This document shows, in pieces, positions 11,629-23,082 of a stretch of DNA of 64,000 nt; positions within the stretch are counted from its first letter, which is position 1; every line of letters starts with the position of its first letter. Origin of the DNA: Ursus arctos (lineage: Eukaryota; Chordata; Mammalia; Carnivora; Ursidae); the NCBI RefSeq assembly GCF_023065955.2, contig NW_026622997.1, forward strand, positions 10,960,001-11,024,000. The letters run 5' to 3'. Position numbers and translations under genes: made by a program. The notes under the pieces were generated by a model that was not told the DNA's origin, did not search any database, and saw nothing but the letters and a program-made list of their open reading frames with translations.

Positions 11629-11899
11629 ATGAGTCCACTAGAAAATAAAGATTTGAATGAATGAACAAATGGATGATGCAATCAGGAGGTGAGAATTTAG
11701 ACCAATTTCAATTTACCTTCTAATATCCTATATACCCAACTGAACAAAGAACTGGATTTATACCTGGGCAATGGACAGTACAGCAGAGATCTCCCCAGAT
11801 CTCTTCCCAAGCCTGTTCCTGGTAGTAGGAGACATAAGGAGAGCACTTGATTTCCTCCATGCATTTGGGACTCTGATCCTTCTAACAGATGAAAGATAA

Positions 11900-12090
11900 T
11901 TCCTTACGTTTGCTTAGTGTTTCATAGTTTTGAAAGTAACTTTATGTGTTATCTTATCTAAGATTTACAACAGACTTACTTGTAAAATCGGAACTACTCA
12001 AATTTCCATTATATCCAAAGAGGAAACTGAGGCTCAGAGAAGTGAATCAACTTGTTAAGTCAAGCAGGCAGAGAGCATTTTAGCTGGCAT
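11900..12090 (-). repeat. MIR SINE
   Basis: On the plus strand it reads 'gaggaaactgaggctcagag' followed by 'gtgaatcaacttgttaagtc', the reverse complement of the MIR core. The 5' part (gtgtttcatagttt..tatctaagatttacaacag) also fits. It is non-coding and old. Confidence 0.75.
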
Positions 12091-12104
12091 AACGGTAAAG
12101 CAAC

Positions 12105-12235
12105 AACAACAGCAACTACCTATTGAGTGCTTATTTTGTACTAAATCCCAAGTACTTTACATAAATTACCTCTAATTATCAAAAGAATCCTGTAAGGCAG
12201 GTATTCATGTGTTCATTTTACATCCTTCAGAGGAA
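12105..12235 (-). repeat. MIR SINE
   Basis: It reads 'ctattgagtgcttattttgt', 'caagtactttacataaatta' and 'atcctgtaaggcaggta', which is the antisense MIR order (tattgagcacttactatgtgccaggcac). It lies beside another MIR in the same orientation. Confidence 0.7.
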
Positions 12236-12239
12236 ACAG

Positions 12240-13475
12240 CAAAGTGCTTTTCACATCTAGATCCTCAAGGACCATTAGCTGATTGACTTACTGAAGAGAG
12301 GTAATGCATAATATGTTGGCTGAGTCCAAATCCATTAAACTTTTAGGAAGTGATTCAGAATTTTACAGAACTGTAGTTGAGCAGCAAACAGAAAAGGGAG
12401 GGAATATTAACCTAATTCAGGAACATTAGTTTTCTAGCTGTTGGAGCTGTTGTTCTCAAGCATAAATTTTTGGCCTTTATTTTTACTTTTGATTAAATCC
12501 CTCTCTGTCAAAGTTGGACTAATCTTTAGGTGGAGTCATATATGCCACAATTTTCTGCAGGATCCCCAAAGCCTTAAAAATCCTTCCCAACCAATCATCT
12601 TTAATTGATATTCCACAACTTTGCCTAGCCACCATGTTTATAGTCTGAGTGCATTCAAATTAAAATAGAAGAGAATTTACAAGTGGTTCTCTTTTGACCT
12701 GCCATGTATCATTTACATCTTAGTGTGAATAAATATTTTGAGCACAGGTTTTGATTAGAGAGGCAGGCAGGAAAATAAAGTAATATGAAATGGAATGGAA
12801 GAAAGAAGGACATAGATGGCAAAAGAAGGTGGGGCTCATAGAAAATGTAATGCACACTTTTGACAGAGCCTATTGTATTTACTAGGTGTATATCAGTGCA
12901 CAGTCACACACAGTCATTTCACTCATCTTTCCACGTCTACTTCACCGATTTCTCATACCTCTTCCACCAACATTCCCTCACTTTGCACACTCACACTCAC
13001 ACAGATAAAAGAAAAGACATTCTCCCAACTTACCCCCAGGATGTGATTCAGACACTAGGAAGTCTGTCCCCAGCATGGGTCCTTCTACAGTTTAATAAAA
13101 GAAAAATAGCAAGTATGATAATAACAATAAAGCAAAACCACTAACATCACAGGAAAAAAAAATAAGAGAAAAACATACTGACTGCAAAAATGTTTTATTG
13201 CTAATATGGTTTACTAAAGTCCCTACTGTTGTTCCTTTCCTTGGAAGGCTTAATAGTGCTGTCGACTAAACATGGGCGGTCTAAAGACAGATATAATTAT
13301 TGGGAGAAGGGTCAGGGTCATAGATCACTGGAAGTGCTCTTATGTCTCCAAAACCAGAATGATTTTAAGTTGTAGAGAAAGTAAGCCAGGCATGTGAGTA
13401 TATTTGTATTCATGGATTGATGGTGTGGCTCTGTGCTTTAGAACATGACCCCCAGGAGTCCTTTTCCATTCTTCC
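12240..13475. other. No gene or clear repeat recognised
   Basis: AT-rich DNA with only short open frames. A few CA units lie near 12987-13000. Confidence 0.45.
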
Positions 13476-13479
13476 TCAA

Positions 13480-13610
13480 ATTTCATTCTTCAAAACATAG
13501 CTCACTTTCATGTTTTCCAGATGCATTCCTGGGTCTCTGAAACCTAATATCCTTCCTTCTCAGAAATCTTAGAGCCCATTTGACTCATAGACTGTAATAG
13601 AGCAGTGGCA
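13480..13610 (+). repeat. Possible L2 fragment
   Basis: 'Cattcttcaaaacatagctc' followed by 'ttttccagatgcattcctgg' recalls the L2 phrase tcaggtcccagctcaaatg..aagccttccctga. The match is weak and the limits are rough. Confidence 0.3.
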
Positions 13611-13829
13611 GTAAGACCTAGCTACTATTCAGTGAGCACTTGGTGATATGGTTTTGTTTTCCAGAGCCCAGTAAACAAGACTGGATAGGCTTAGCTACAT
13701 TTTGGCAATCTCTTGGCCCTATCAGCACAGGATCTGAGCCAGGTGTTTGGAGCAGCCTCCTCTGAAGCCTTACATTTGGCAGAACTGAGTGTGACCCATT
13801 GGTTCAACACAAAAAGAAACATTCAGGAA

Positions 13830-14043
13830 GGACACCTGGGTGGCTCAGCTGCTTAAGTGTCTGCCTTTGATTCAGGTCATGATCCCAGGGTCCTGGGATC
13901 CAGACCCATGTCTGGTTCCTGGTTCAGCAGGGAGTCTGCTTCTCCCTCTCCCTCTACCCCTCCCCCTGTTCATGCACTCTCTCTCTCTCTCTCTCAAATA
14001 AACAAACTAATTAATTAATTAATAAAATCTTAAAAAAAAAAAA
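13830..14043 (+). mobile_element. Carnivore can-SINE (SINEC)
   Basis: The head is gacacctgggtggctcagc, with 'gggtcctgggatccagaccc' at the B-box and a CT-rich tract. The tail is interrupted by (TTAA)n and aataaaatctt before poly-A. The target-site duplication is agaaacattcaggaa at 13815-13829 against agaagcattcaggaa at 14044-14058, one mismatch in 15. Confidence 0.95.
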
Positions 14044-14059
14044 AGAAGCATTCAGGAAA

Positions 14060-14788
14060 TGTAGCTTCATTGATAAAGAGGCAGGAGACCTGGGAGCTCT
14101 TTTAATATGATTTGGGTCCCAGTTCATTTGTCTGTCTCTTCCAACAACTAAAAAGGGTTCAGTCATCCCGAATCCTTCATAGGATTCAGCTTCCAAGGCT
14201 GGGGTGCAGCTATGGGGACCCCACCTAAGTGCAGGTTCGTAAGCCACAGATGGAGTGACCAGTCATCTCAGATTGCCTAAGACCGAAGTAGTTCCTGGGA
14301 TATAGGGCTTTCAGTTTGAGACAGTCTTGGTCAAACAAGGTAAGTCAGTCGCGCTAGCCATGGAAGACCAGGGCGGAGTAGGGCCCCATAGGATTTAAGA
14401 CTGATTCTTGGTCAGAAGGCACACAAAAGCCAAGCAGCCCAGTGTCAGGGTTGGGGTGAAAGGGAGGAGAGACACTTGGGTTGTAAAAGTGTCCTCCAAA
14501 AGAATGAGGTTCCTGAACAAGATATTTCCACCAGCTGGTTCAGAATGATTCTGTAGCATCAGTTCATGACCATGGAAGACTTTCTGCATACAATTCCAAA
14601 AAATGAAAGGGATGAGAATCTAATAAGAAGAGGCTCTCAGTCCCTGAGTAAGAGAAATCTAGAAACAAGCATTGGTGACTCAGCAAAAACCCATGCAATC
14701 CATACCCCTGGGGGCTCCCAACCAGCTAATAGTGCCTCTGCTTGAGCCCAAGAATGCCTCCAGTGCAGGCCGAAGAGTGTAAGGAAGG
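14060..14788. other. No gene or clear repeat recognised
   Basis: About 0.7 kb of moderate-GC DNA upstream of an LTR. It holds two minus-strand frames of 60-80 codons without recognisable domains. It could include old LTR-element sequence, but I cannot show that. Confidence 0.4.
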
Positions 14789-14789
14789 C

Positions 14790-15138
14790 CTCTGCCACAG
14801 ACTGAATGTCCATGTCTCCCACCACCAAGAATTCATATACTGAAATCCTAACTCCCAGTGTAATCATATCTGGAGGTGGAGCTTTTGGGGTATCCTTAGT
14901 CATTAGAGTGAAGCCCAGATAATTAGACCCCAGGGAGCTCCCTGGCCCCTTTCTTTATGTGAGGACAGAGCAAGAAGACCATATCTGTGAACCAAGAAGT
15001 GGACTCCCACCAGAACCTGACCATACTGGTGCCTGATCTTGGACTTCCCAGCCTCCAGAACTGTGAAATAACTCTGGCATTTATAAGCCAACCAGTCTAA
15101 AGTATTTTTGTTATAGCAGCCCAAGCTGACTAAGACAG
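14790..15138 (+). mobile_element. Solitary MaLR-type LTR (MST/MLT-like)
   Basis: The order matches a MaLR long terminal repeat: 'gactgaatgtccatgtctcc', 'aattcatatactgaaatcct', 'ggaggtggagcttttggggt', 'cttggacttcccagcctcca', 'gaactgtgaaataactctgg', and an end of 'agcagcccaagctgactaag'. No internal retroviral sequence is attached, so it is a solo LTR relic without coding capacity. The subfamily is uncertain. Confidence 0.75.
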
Positions 15139-15219
15139 TCCCTAAAGACTCCCATCCTGGGAGACAGGGACATTAATGAGCACACACTGGGAAACCTAAT
15201 GATCACATCTGTGGCTGGG

Positions 15220-15317
15220 TTTTCTCCTTCTCCTCCTTCTTCTCCTTCTCCTCCTCCTCCTCCTCCTCCTCCTCCTCCTCCTCCTCCTCCTCCTTCTTCT
15301 TCTTCTTCTTCTTCTTC
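15220..15317 (+). repeat. (TCC)n/(TTC)n microsatellite, 98-nt pyrimidine tract
   Basis: An uninterrupted stretch of T and C only, with a core of TCC repeats flanked by TTC repeats. It sits directly at the T-rich (3') end of the minus-strand SINE at 15318-15505, so it most likely grew from that SINE's tail. Confidence 0.97.
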
Positions 15318-15505
15318 AAGATTATTTATTTATTTATTTGAGAGAGGGAGAGAGAGATTATGAGCAGGGGAGGGGATTAGAGGGAGAGGAAGAAGCAGAC
15401 ATTCCACTGAGAGAGGATCCCGATGTGGGGGGGCTCTATCCAAGGACCCTGAGATCATGACCTGAGCTGAAGGCAGACACTTAACCAACTGAGCCAGCCA
15501 GGCAC
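15318..15505 (-). mobile_element. Carnivore can-SINE (SINEC)
   Basis: On the plus strand it starts aagattatttatttatttat and ends in gagccagccaggcacccc, the reverse of the SINE head. The flanks ggttttctccttct and ggattttcttctta look like a degraded target-site duplication around SINE plus microsatellite. Confidence 0.93.
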
Positions 15506-15509
15506 CCCA

Positions 15510-16114
15510 TGGATTTTCTTCTTAATAAGACTTCATTTTAGCATGTAGGATCATCATTTCTGTCAGTAGGGAAGTGGGATATCCTAAGAGGAGATATTCT
15601 GGGACTTTATCCCATCCGAAGTGAGACAGCTGTAAGAGGCAGCAAAAGCCCCTTGTGCCTATGAACAGCTGCAATACAGGCTTTCCACTCCAAATTTGGA
15701 ATTGCCAAAGCCCAAGGTAACAAAGTCTCCTAGGCCTAATATTTAGCAATTTTGTCACCTTGCTTTTCACGAAAAGAGGAAAAAAACCTGGTCACAGAAT
15801 ACCTGTAGATTTTCAACGTGTAGGAGACTCTCCGGGGGTGAGAGGAACAACTCTGACCCCCACTGGCAGCGCTCGCTCACCGCTGGCTCTTGGGGGCCCC
15901 CAAACTGAATGTGAGCGCCACAGCTTTCAAATGTTCTTTTCCAATTTGTTCTAAATCTTCCACATGCTGGGAAACCTGACCACTTGCCAGAGGCAGGGCC
16001 CGGCCACCTCTATCTTCAGTAGCCAACAGGACAAGACCAATTGCCAGAATCTCCACATTCTGGCGTCCAGCTGATGCTATCCTGCAAGCAGCCTGCTTTT
16101 TAAAGATTCTGGAT

Positions 16115-16118
<4 letters not shown>
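15510..16118. other. No gene recognised
   Basis: Unique-looking DNA of somewhat higher GC around 15800-16080. It is not dense enough in CpG to be called an island, and no exon could be supported. Confidence 0.45.

Positions 16119-16158
<40 letters not shown>
16119..16158 (+). repeat. (CA)20 microsatellite
   Basis: A pure CA dinucleotide tract of about 40 nt, a likely polymorphic marker. Confidence 0.97.
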
Positions 16159-16161
<3 letters not shown>

Positions 16162-16690
16162 CTGAAGAAAAGAATCCTTTTGGATTTTTGCTCCAAGCCG
16201 GTGACGTCTTTGATGGTGCTGGGTAATTGGAAAAGGGATTTAAATAGGTCTGGAGGCTTTCCAGCACTGTCGAATTTGCAAACACTATACGGAACCCATA
16301 AGCAAACAGAACCTACAAAGAAACTCTCCCCTCTGGAATTCTTCAAGGGTCCAGTGTGAAGAAATTTTAGTTTATTCGGAGGTAATGCCAGGAGGCCATG
16401 AAAATAAGAACAAAGCAGAATAGGGTGGGGGTGGAGAGAAAGTCACTTTCTGGTAGAGAAAAAAAACAAAAAAAAAGACTAGTGCAGTCGCCCATGTGTG
16501 ATGGTGAGCGCGCACATCGTGAGAAAGCCCTCTGGCGAAGCAGTTTAAAGAAGAGCTCTAGGGACGCAGGGGTGTGTCTTGGCCCTTCTGGGCACCTCTT
16601 TCCAGGACTTCTGGACTCATCTGTAAAAAACTGCCTCCAGGAGAGCAGGAAGTCTGAGTGGCAGGTCTTCCCCTAAGTCATTTCTAATAA

Positions 16691-16703
16691 AGAGAGAGAG
16701 AGA

Positions 16704-16736
<33 letters not shown>

Positions 16737-16757
16737 CGCGCGTGCACACATATACAT
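16691..16757 (+). repeat. (GA)n-(GT)n microsatellite with CG-containing palindrome
   Basis: About 14 nt of GA repeat are followed by a GT tract that ends in gtgcacgcgcgtgcac. Positions 16729-16750 are a perfect 22-bp palindrome. Positions 16704-16757 alternate purine and pyrimidine without a break for 54 nt. Confidence 0.95.
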
Positions 16758-17080
16758 TACACAGATTCTCATTGACTTTCTTAGGCAAGGCAAATATCCT
16801 GGCTTGAATGCAACTGCTCATTTTCCTGCATTGCAGCTATCACTGGCTACACAGAGTCCAGCACACCTGAGTACACACACGTGTAGGGGCCCTTGCCTCC
16901 CACTGCAGGTGCACATTCCTAAACGCGGTAAGCAAAGACAACATTCATTCTCAACCCCTTTCTTTCACAGCCACTTAAAGTGCTTAAAAATGCCTAGAGG
17001 AGCTCCTCCCCACCACCTCTACCTGCCACAGGACACTGCAACTTACTTGGGACTTTTTACGAAGACTCGGGTATTTTTTT

Positions 17081-17273
17081 TTTTTTAAGATTTTATTTAT
17101 TTATTCGACAGAGATAGAGACAGCCAGTGAGAGAGGGAACACAAGCAGGGGGAGTGGGAGAGGAAGAAGCAGGCTCATAGCGGAAGAGCCTGATGTGGGG
17201 CTCGATACCATAACGCCGGGATCACGCCCTGAGCCGAAGGCAGACGCTTAACGACTGCGCCACCCAGGCGCCC
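17081..17273 (-). mobile_element. Carnivore can-SINE, young bear-like type
   Basis: The plus strand reads poly-T, aagattttatttatttattc, the body variant 'caggctcatagcgg', and ends in 'cgccacccaggcgcccc', the head complement. The duplication cgggtattttttt lies at 17068-17080 and 17277-17289. The low divergence suggests recent insertion. Confidence 0.95.
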
Positions 17274-17289
17274 CTCCGGGTATTTTTTT

Positions 17290-18770
17290 AATAAAGTATT
17301 TTTTTTTAGGATAGTGTTAGATTTACAAAAAATTTGCGAAGGTAGTATAAAGAGTTCCCATATCTCCTCCCACAGCTTTCCCCTATTACGAATATCTTAC
17401 ATTATTATGATATATTTGTCACAATTACTGACCAATACTGATAGATCATTATTAACTAACATCCATACTAGTTTCATATTTGCTCAGTTTTTACCCAATT
17501 TTTTTTTCTTTTCCAGGGGACCATCTAGGATATCACATGACCTTCAGTCTCTTTTGACTTCTCTTAGTTGTGGCTGTTTCTCAGATTGTCCTTGCTTTTA
17601 ATGACGTTGACAGTTTTGAGGAGTACTGCCCAGTTTTTTTGTTTTTTTTTTTATATCATGTCCCTCAACTGAGGCTCAACTGATATTTATCTCATGGTTA
17701 GACAACAGTTACAGGTTTGGGGAGGAAGATCACAGAGGCTGTTGCCTTTGTAAACACATTTTATCAAGGGGACACACTATAAATAGGGCTTACTGGTGTT
17801 GATGTTAACCTTGATAACCAGGCTGAAGTAGTGTCTGTCAGGTTTCTCCTCTGTAAAGTGACTCTATTTCTCCTACCCATACTGTTCTCTTTGGAAGGAA
17901 GTTGCTACGCGCAGCCCACGCTTAAAGAGTGGGGAGTTCTGCTCCACCTCCTTGAGACCAGAAAATCTGCTTAAATTACCTGGAATTATTCTGCATGGGA
18001 GATATATCTATTCTCCTCCATTCATTTAGTTATTCAATCATTTATTTATACCAGTATGGACTTATGGATTTTTTTTATACTTTTGGTTTTAATCCAATAT
18101 TACTTCATTTAATTGTTCAAATGGATCGAGCTTTGGCCATTGGGAGTGCATTCGATTGGCTCCTGTGTCCCTTGACATGCTCCCCCACCCCAATATTATG
18201 GCTTAACAAAACAAAACCTCCTTACATTCTGAAATATCAAATGCCTTAAATTCATCTTCATAGTTCCTGCCCCAATCTTAGAATCAACTATTTCTCTCAG
18301 GAGCCCTCATTTCTTTTATTGGAGACTGGTGTTAGAAATCAAGATCTGGGGGATGCCTGGTTGGCTCAGTTGGCTAAGTGGCCAACTCTTGATTTCAGTT
18401 CAGGTCATGATCACCGGGGTGTCTGCGTGAGATTCTCTTCTTCCTCTGCACCTCTCCCAGCTGTGCTCTCTCTCTCTTTCTCTCTCTGTCTAAAATAAAT
18501 AAATAAATCTTAAAAAGAAAAAAAATAAAGAAATCAAGATCAGGGCACTTGTGTAGGCTCATTGCTGCCTGGATATCATTGTTTCAAGTTCTCTCAGCTG
18601 ATAGAGCAATAGAATATATGTGTGCATACTAATCCTTGTATATACATACAGCTGTAAATGTTTCTTTATGTTACAATGTGTACTATCTTAAGCTCAATAG
18701 GAATTACTGATGTCCCCTCTGTAGGATTTTGAAGTATGGAACGTCATTGCTTCACCAATTTTATTTCTTA
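17290..18770 (-). mobile_element. L1M 3' untranslated region, antisense, split by a can-SINE
   Basis: On the plus strand it reads in the reverse of an old L1 3' UTR: 'agttcccatatctcctccca', 'ttgacagttttgaggagtac', 'accacagaggctgttgcctt' with small differences, 'tggaaggaagttgctacg', 'ttggccattgggagtgcatt' and 'ttggctcctgtgtcccttga'. A SINE at 18351-18528 interrupts it and the sequence resumes with 'agggcacttgtgtaggctca'. It is non-coding, with approximate limits. Confidence 0.8.
18351..18528 (+). mobile_element. Carnivore can-SINE, internally shortened
   Basis: Head ggatgcctggttggctcag and 'actcttgatttcagttcagg'. The stretch that normally carries the B-box-to-CT transition is partly missing after 'gtcatgatcaccgg'. 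The tail is aaataaataaataaatctt. The 17-bp target-site duplication agaaatcaagatctggg / agaaatcaagatcaggg (18334-18350 and 18529-18545) has one mismatch. Confidence 0.94.
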
Positions 18771-18979
18771 AAAACAGCATTCCAGCAGCCTATTGGACGA
18801 AGGAAGATGGATCACAGGCTTCTGCATAAAGAGGTCAAGACCCGATTAAGGTAGTGGCAGAGAGCTTCCTGAGGCCTGGACTACCCAACGAACACAGTAT
18901 TAAGTGATTCAAAAACAAAAGGAGGCTCATTGTTAAGAATTCACTTCCACCAAATTTTTCCACCACTTCGGAAATTTTC

Positions 18980-21880
18980 TTCAAAGGTTTTTATTTAGCT
19001 TTTTAAAAAAAGATAATTTTAAAAACAATTTTAGATTCATATAAAAATTGAAGAGAAAGGGATACGTGGGTGGCACAGGCAGCTAAGTGTCCGACTCTTG
19101 GTTTTGGCTCAGGTCATGATCTCACGGACTGGGAGACCGAGCCGTGCATCAAGGCTCCACACTCAGGATGAAACCTGCTTGAGATTCTCTCTCCCTCTCC
19201 CTCTGTGCCTCCTGCTCATGCTGTCTCTCTCTCTCTTGCTAAAATAAATAAATCCTTCAAAAAAATTGAACAGAAAGTACAGAGATTCCCCATATGCCTC
19301 CTCTCCACCTCCAACCTGCGCATACACAATCTCCCCAAGGTGGCCCACGGTGGTTCACTTGTTACACTGGACGAAGGTCTACGGAGACACCATTATCACC
19401 CAAAATACATAGTTTACCTTAGGAATCACTCTTGATGTTGTATATTCCATGAGTTGCAACAAATGTGTAATGGCATGTATCCACCATCGTGGTATCATAT
19501 AAAATAGTCTCACTATCCCCAAAATCCTCTATGCTTTGCCTATTCATCCCTCCCTCCTCCCGATGCCTGGAAATCACTGATCTTTTTTACTGTCTCCATA
19601 GCTTTGTCCTTTCCAGAATATAGTTGGAGTCACACGATCCCACAATATGTATGTAGCCTTTTCAGACTGGCTTCTTTCACTCAGTAATATTCATTTAAGT
19701 TTCCTTCACATCTTTTCACGGCTTGATGGCTCATTTCTTTGTTGCTGAATAATGTTCCTCTGTCGCCTGTGCCACAGTTTATTTATCCGATCGCCTACTG
19801 AAGGACATTTTGGTTACTTCCAAGTTTTGGCAGTAATAAACTAAACTGCCATACACATCTGTAGGTTTTTGTGCAGCATAAATTTTCAATTCCTTGGGAT
19901 AAAAAACCACCAAGGAGTGTGATTGTAAATTGTATGGTAAGAGTACATTTAGTTTTGTAAGAAACTTCCAGTCTTCCAAAGTGGCTGTACCACTTTGCAT
20001 TCCTACAGCAATGGAAGAGTTTTTCTGTTTCTCCATACCCTTGCCAGGGTTTTGGAATTTGGCTGTTCTAATAAGTTTGTAGTAGTATCCCTTTGTTGTT
20101 GTAATTTGCAATTCCCTAATAACATGATGTTGAACATCCTTTCATATGATTATTTGCCACCTGTGTATCTCTTTTGGTGAGATGCCCATTCAAGTTTTTT
20201 TTGCCCATTTTCTAGTCAGATTGTTACTTTCTCATTGTAGAGTTTTAAGTGTACTCTGTACATTCTGGTTAACAGCCCTTTATTAGATGTGTCTTTGCAA
20301 ATATTTTCTCCCAATCAGTAGCTTGTTTTGTTCACGTGACATGATCTTTTTCAGAGCAGAAGTTTTTTTTTTTTAATTTTAGTGAAATCCAGTTTTTTAA
20401 TTATTTCTTCCATGAGTTATACCTAAAAAGTCATTGTCATACTCAAGGTCATGAAGATTTTCTCCCATGTTATCTCCTAGGAGTTTTATACTTTTGTGTT
20501 TTACATTTAGGTCAATGATCCATTTTTTATGGTATTTTTTTGTCAAGGGTATAAAGTCTGTGTCTAGATTTATTTTTTGCATGTGGGTGTCTAATGTTCC
20601 ATCACAATTTGTTGAAAGGACTTTCAATATTGACTGGGATATTCTGGGTCTTTTGCCTCTCTGTGTAAACTTGAGAGTAAGTTTTTCAATATCCACAAAA
20701 TAGCTTGTGGGACTGCCGATTGGGTTTGCATCAAATCTATGTATCACATTAGGAAAAACTGACATCTTAACTGTATTGAGTCTTCCTATTCACAAACATA
20801 GAATATCTTTTCAATTATTTAACTCTTCAGTTTGTTTCATCAAAGTTTTATAGTTTTTCTTGTATGAATCTTGTACATAGTTTGTTAGATTTATATCTAA
20901 GTATTTCACTTTTTTGAAGCTAATATAAATAGAATTTATTTTTTTAATTTCAAATTTGACTTGTTCATTGTTACTATATAGGAAAGCAACTAATTTTCAT
21001 AAATTAACTTTATATCCTGCAACCTTGTCAGGATCATTTATCAGTTCCAGGTTTCTTGTTAATTATTTCAGATTTTTTACACAGACAATATTATCATCAG
21101 TGAGCAAAGCTTTGGGTCTTTCTTCCCAATCTTAACACTTTTCATTCTCTTTTCTTATCTAGTTACTTTAGTTAGGACTTCTAGAACTATGTTGAAAGGG
21201 AGTAGAGAGAAGGGATATCCTTACCTTTTTCCTGATCTTAGTGGAAAAGTTGGGTTTCTCACAATTAAGTACGATGTTAGTGGTAGGTTTCTTACAGACA
21301 TTCTTATTGAGTTGAGGAAGTTTCCCTCTAGTCCTAGTTTGCTGACAGCTTTTATCATAAATGGGTGTTGGATTTTGACAAATGTTTTTTCTGCATCTTT
21401 GGATATAATTATGTGACTTTTCTTCCTTAGTTTGTTGATGTAATGGATTATATTAAATGACTTTCAAAGTTGAACTGTCTTGCATACCTAGGAAAAATCC
21501 CACTTGATTGTGGTATATAGTTCTATTTTATATATTTTTAGATTCAATTTACTAATGTTTTGTAACAGATTTTTGTATCCATATTCATAAAAGACAATGG
21601 TCTTTCATTTTCATGTCTTGTAATATCTTTGTCTGGTTTTGGTATTAGGACAATGCTGCCTTCATAGAATAAGTTAGGAAGTATTTCCTCTGCTTCTATC
21701 TTCTGGAACAGATTGTAGACAATTAGTATAATTTCTTCCTAGATGTTTCGTAAAATTCACTAGTGAACCCATTTGGTTCTGGTGCTTTCTATTTTGGAAG
21801 ATTATTAATTATTCATTCATTTTTAAAATTAGATATGTTCCTGTTCTGCCACTTTTTAAGTTGCTTTTGATTCTCATTCT
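18980..21880 (-). mobile_element. Old L1, ORF2 plus 3' UTR, antisense
   Basis: On the plus strand it runs from the 3' UTR into ORF2 read backwards. Recognisable antisense phrases are 'ggcttctttcactcagtaat', 'atgttgaacatcctttcata', 'aagtttttttttttaatttt', 'ttttacatttaggtcaatga', 'tcctgcaaccttgtcaggat', 'gttgaaagggagtagagaga' and 'tttggttctggtgctttcta'. Stops and indels break all frames. A SINE at 19060-19260 interrupts the 3' UTR part. Confidence 0.85.
19060..19260 (+). mobile_element. Carnivore can-SINE (SINEC)
   Basis: Head gatacgtgggtggcacagg, 'gactcttggttttggctcag', a CT-rich tract and tail taaaataaataaatcctt. The target-site duplication aaaaattgaagagaaag / aaaaattgaacagaaag at 19043-19059 and 19261-19277 has one mismatch in 17. 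It is inserted in an L1. Confidence 0.95.
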
Positions 21881-22089
21881 ACCCAGTTTTTAAGACCTCT
21901 ACCTTTGTTGCTGTTGTTGTTGCTTGTTTAAAGTGCAGAGCTTCTCCATCTTCCACACTGAGAGTCAGTAAGCCAGGTTTCTACTTCCAGGCCCAGCTTT
22001 CGCGATCTAGTAATTACGCAGAAATTACCTCTCTGAAAGAGAGATGCCCTGCTAATTTCAGCAAAGAAATAACTGTGGGTTCTGTGCTG

Positions 22090-22285
22090 AACTGAAAAAA
22101 AGTAAGGAATTTGGAGTCAAATTCATTTGGGTTTAAATCTGGCTCTCCCACACAAACCCCTTGTGACCTTACTTACCCTGTGATCTTAGTAATCTACATT
22201 TTCCTCCTCTAACAAAGGACAAATGAGATTAATCTTATAGGATTCTCTGAGTACTAAATGGGATAATAGCAATAGGCCCCTTTTC
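22090..22285 (+). repeat. MIR SINE
   Basis: The order is typical of MIR: 'gaatttggagtcaaattcat', 'gggtttaaatctggctct', 'cttgtgaccttacttaccct', 'ctcctctaacaaaggacaa' and 'ctgagtactaaatgggataa'. It is old and non-coding. Confidence 0.75.
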
Positions 22286-22483
22286 TCCTATACATGGCTA
22301 TTTCCTACTGCCTTAAAAAAATTGGAAAAATGCTCAGGCTCCATTTCATCACAAACCAGTTATTAACTTGTCTATCATTTGTTGATTTGTGTCAAATAAC
22401 TTCTCTATTAGGGCTTGCAGTTTTATAACAACAATTTACATCAAAACATTAGGACAATGGGATGCGGTGAGAGGTCTAGGAAC

Positions 22484-22509
22484 AAAGTCAAGTCTTGAGA
22501 CTTGACTTT
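22484..22509. repeat. Perfect 12-bp hairpin with 2-nt loop
   Basis: aaagtcaagtct, then tg, then agacttgacttt. The two arms are exact reverse complements. No T-run or gene end is nearby, so it is not a terminator. It is recorded as structure only. Confidence 0.95.
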
Positions 22510-23082
22510 TAAGGGCAGTATTTTAGATTACAAATATTTTGTCTTCTCACACAACAAGGGGGGAAGATCTATATAATTGTGAGTAATGATGACAGTGGCA
22601 TAATACTAGAAGTCAGGTTTTATTTTGTCTTTTAGATAGTGAATAGAAAGATATTTCAAGTAAAACTGCTTTTCGAATGAGCCAAACCCTTTGTCTGATA
22701 AGCATTTAAAACACATTTATAAACAGAAGAGTAAAGTTCAGTTTTAAAACATTAAATGGAATGCCATCATTGTCAGTAATAGAATGGTTTGTTTGAAAGG
22801 TAGGTATTGAGGTTGCTATGGGAAAGAGCCAAGAAGATTACTAATTATCTCACAAACATTGTGTGTATTTTAGAGGCTGGTACTGGTGCAGAAATTTGAA
22901 ACATGACGTAGAAAATTAAGATGCCTCCCTTGACAGGTTAGGGAGAAAAAAGGAAATTTCCTCTTTTAGGAAATGAAGAGGCCCTTCCACTAAGCCACAT
23001 TTTTTCCTTTTAGTTTTCCATGAGGTGTCAAAATTTAGAGAAAGAAGGATTTTGGTTATTTTATATAGAAATACAAAAAAGG

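Noticed and set aside
14790..15138. A complete endogenous retrovirus around the LTRs (14.8, 36.5, 52.7 and 56.0 kb)
   Set aside because: No gag-, pol- or env-like sequence or second matching LTR flanks any of them. They read as solitary LTR relics.
15780..16560. Slightly CpG-richer stretch as a possible CpG island
   Set aside because: CpG sites are too sparse and the GC content too uneven to qualify.
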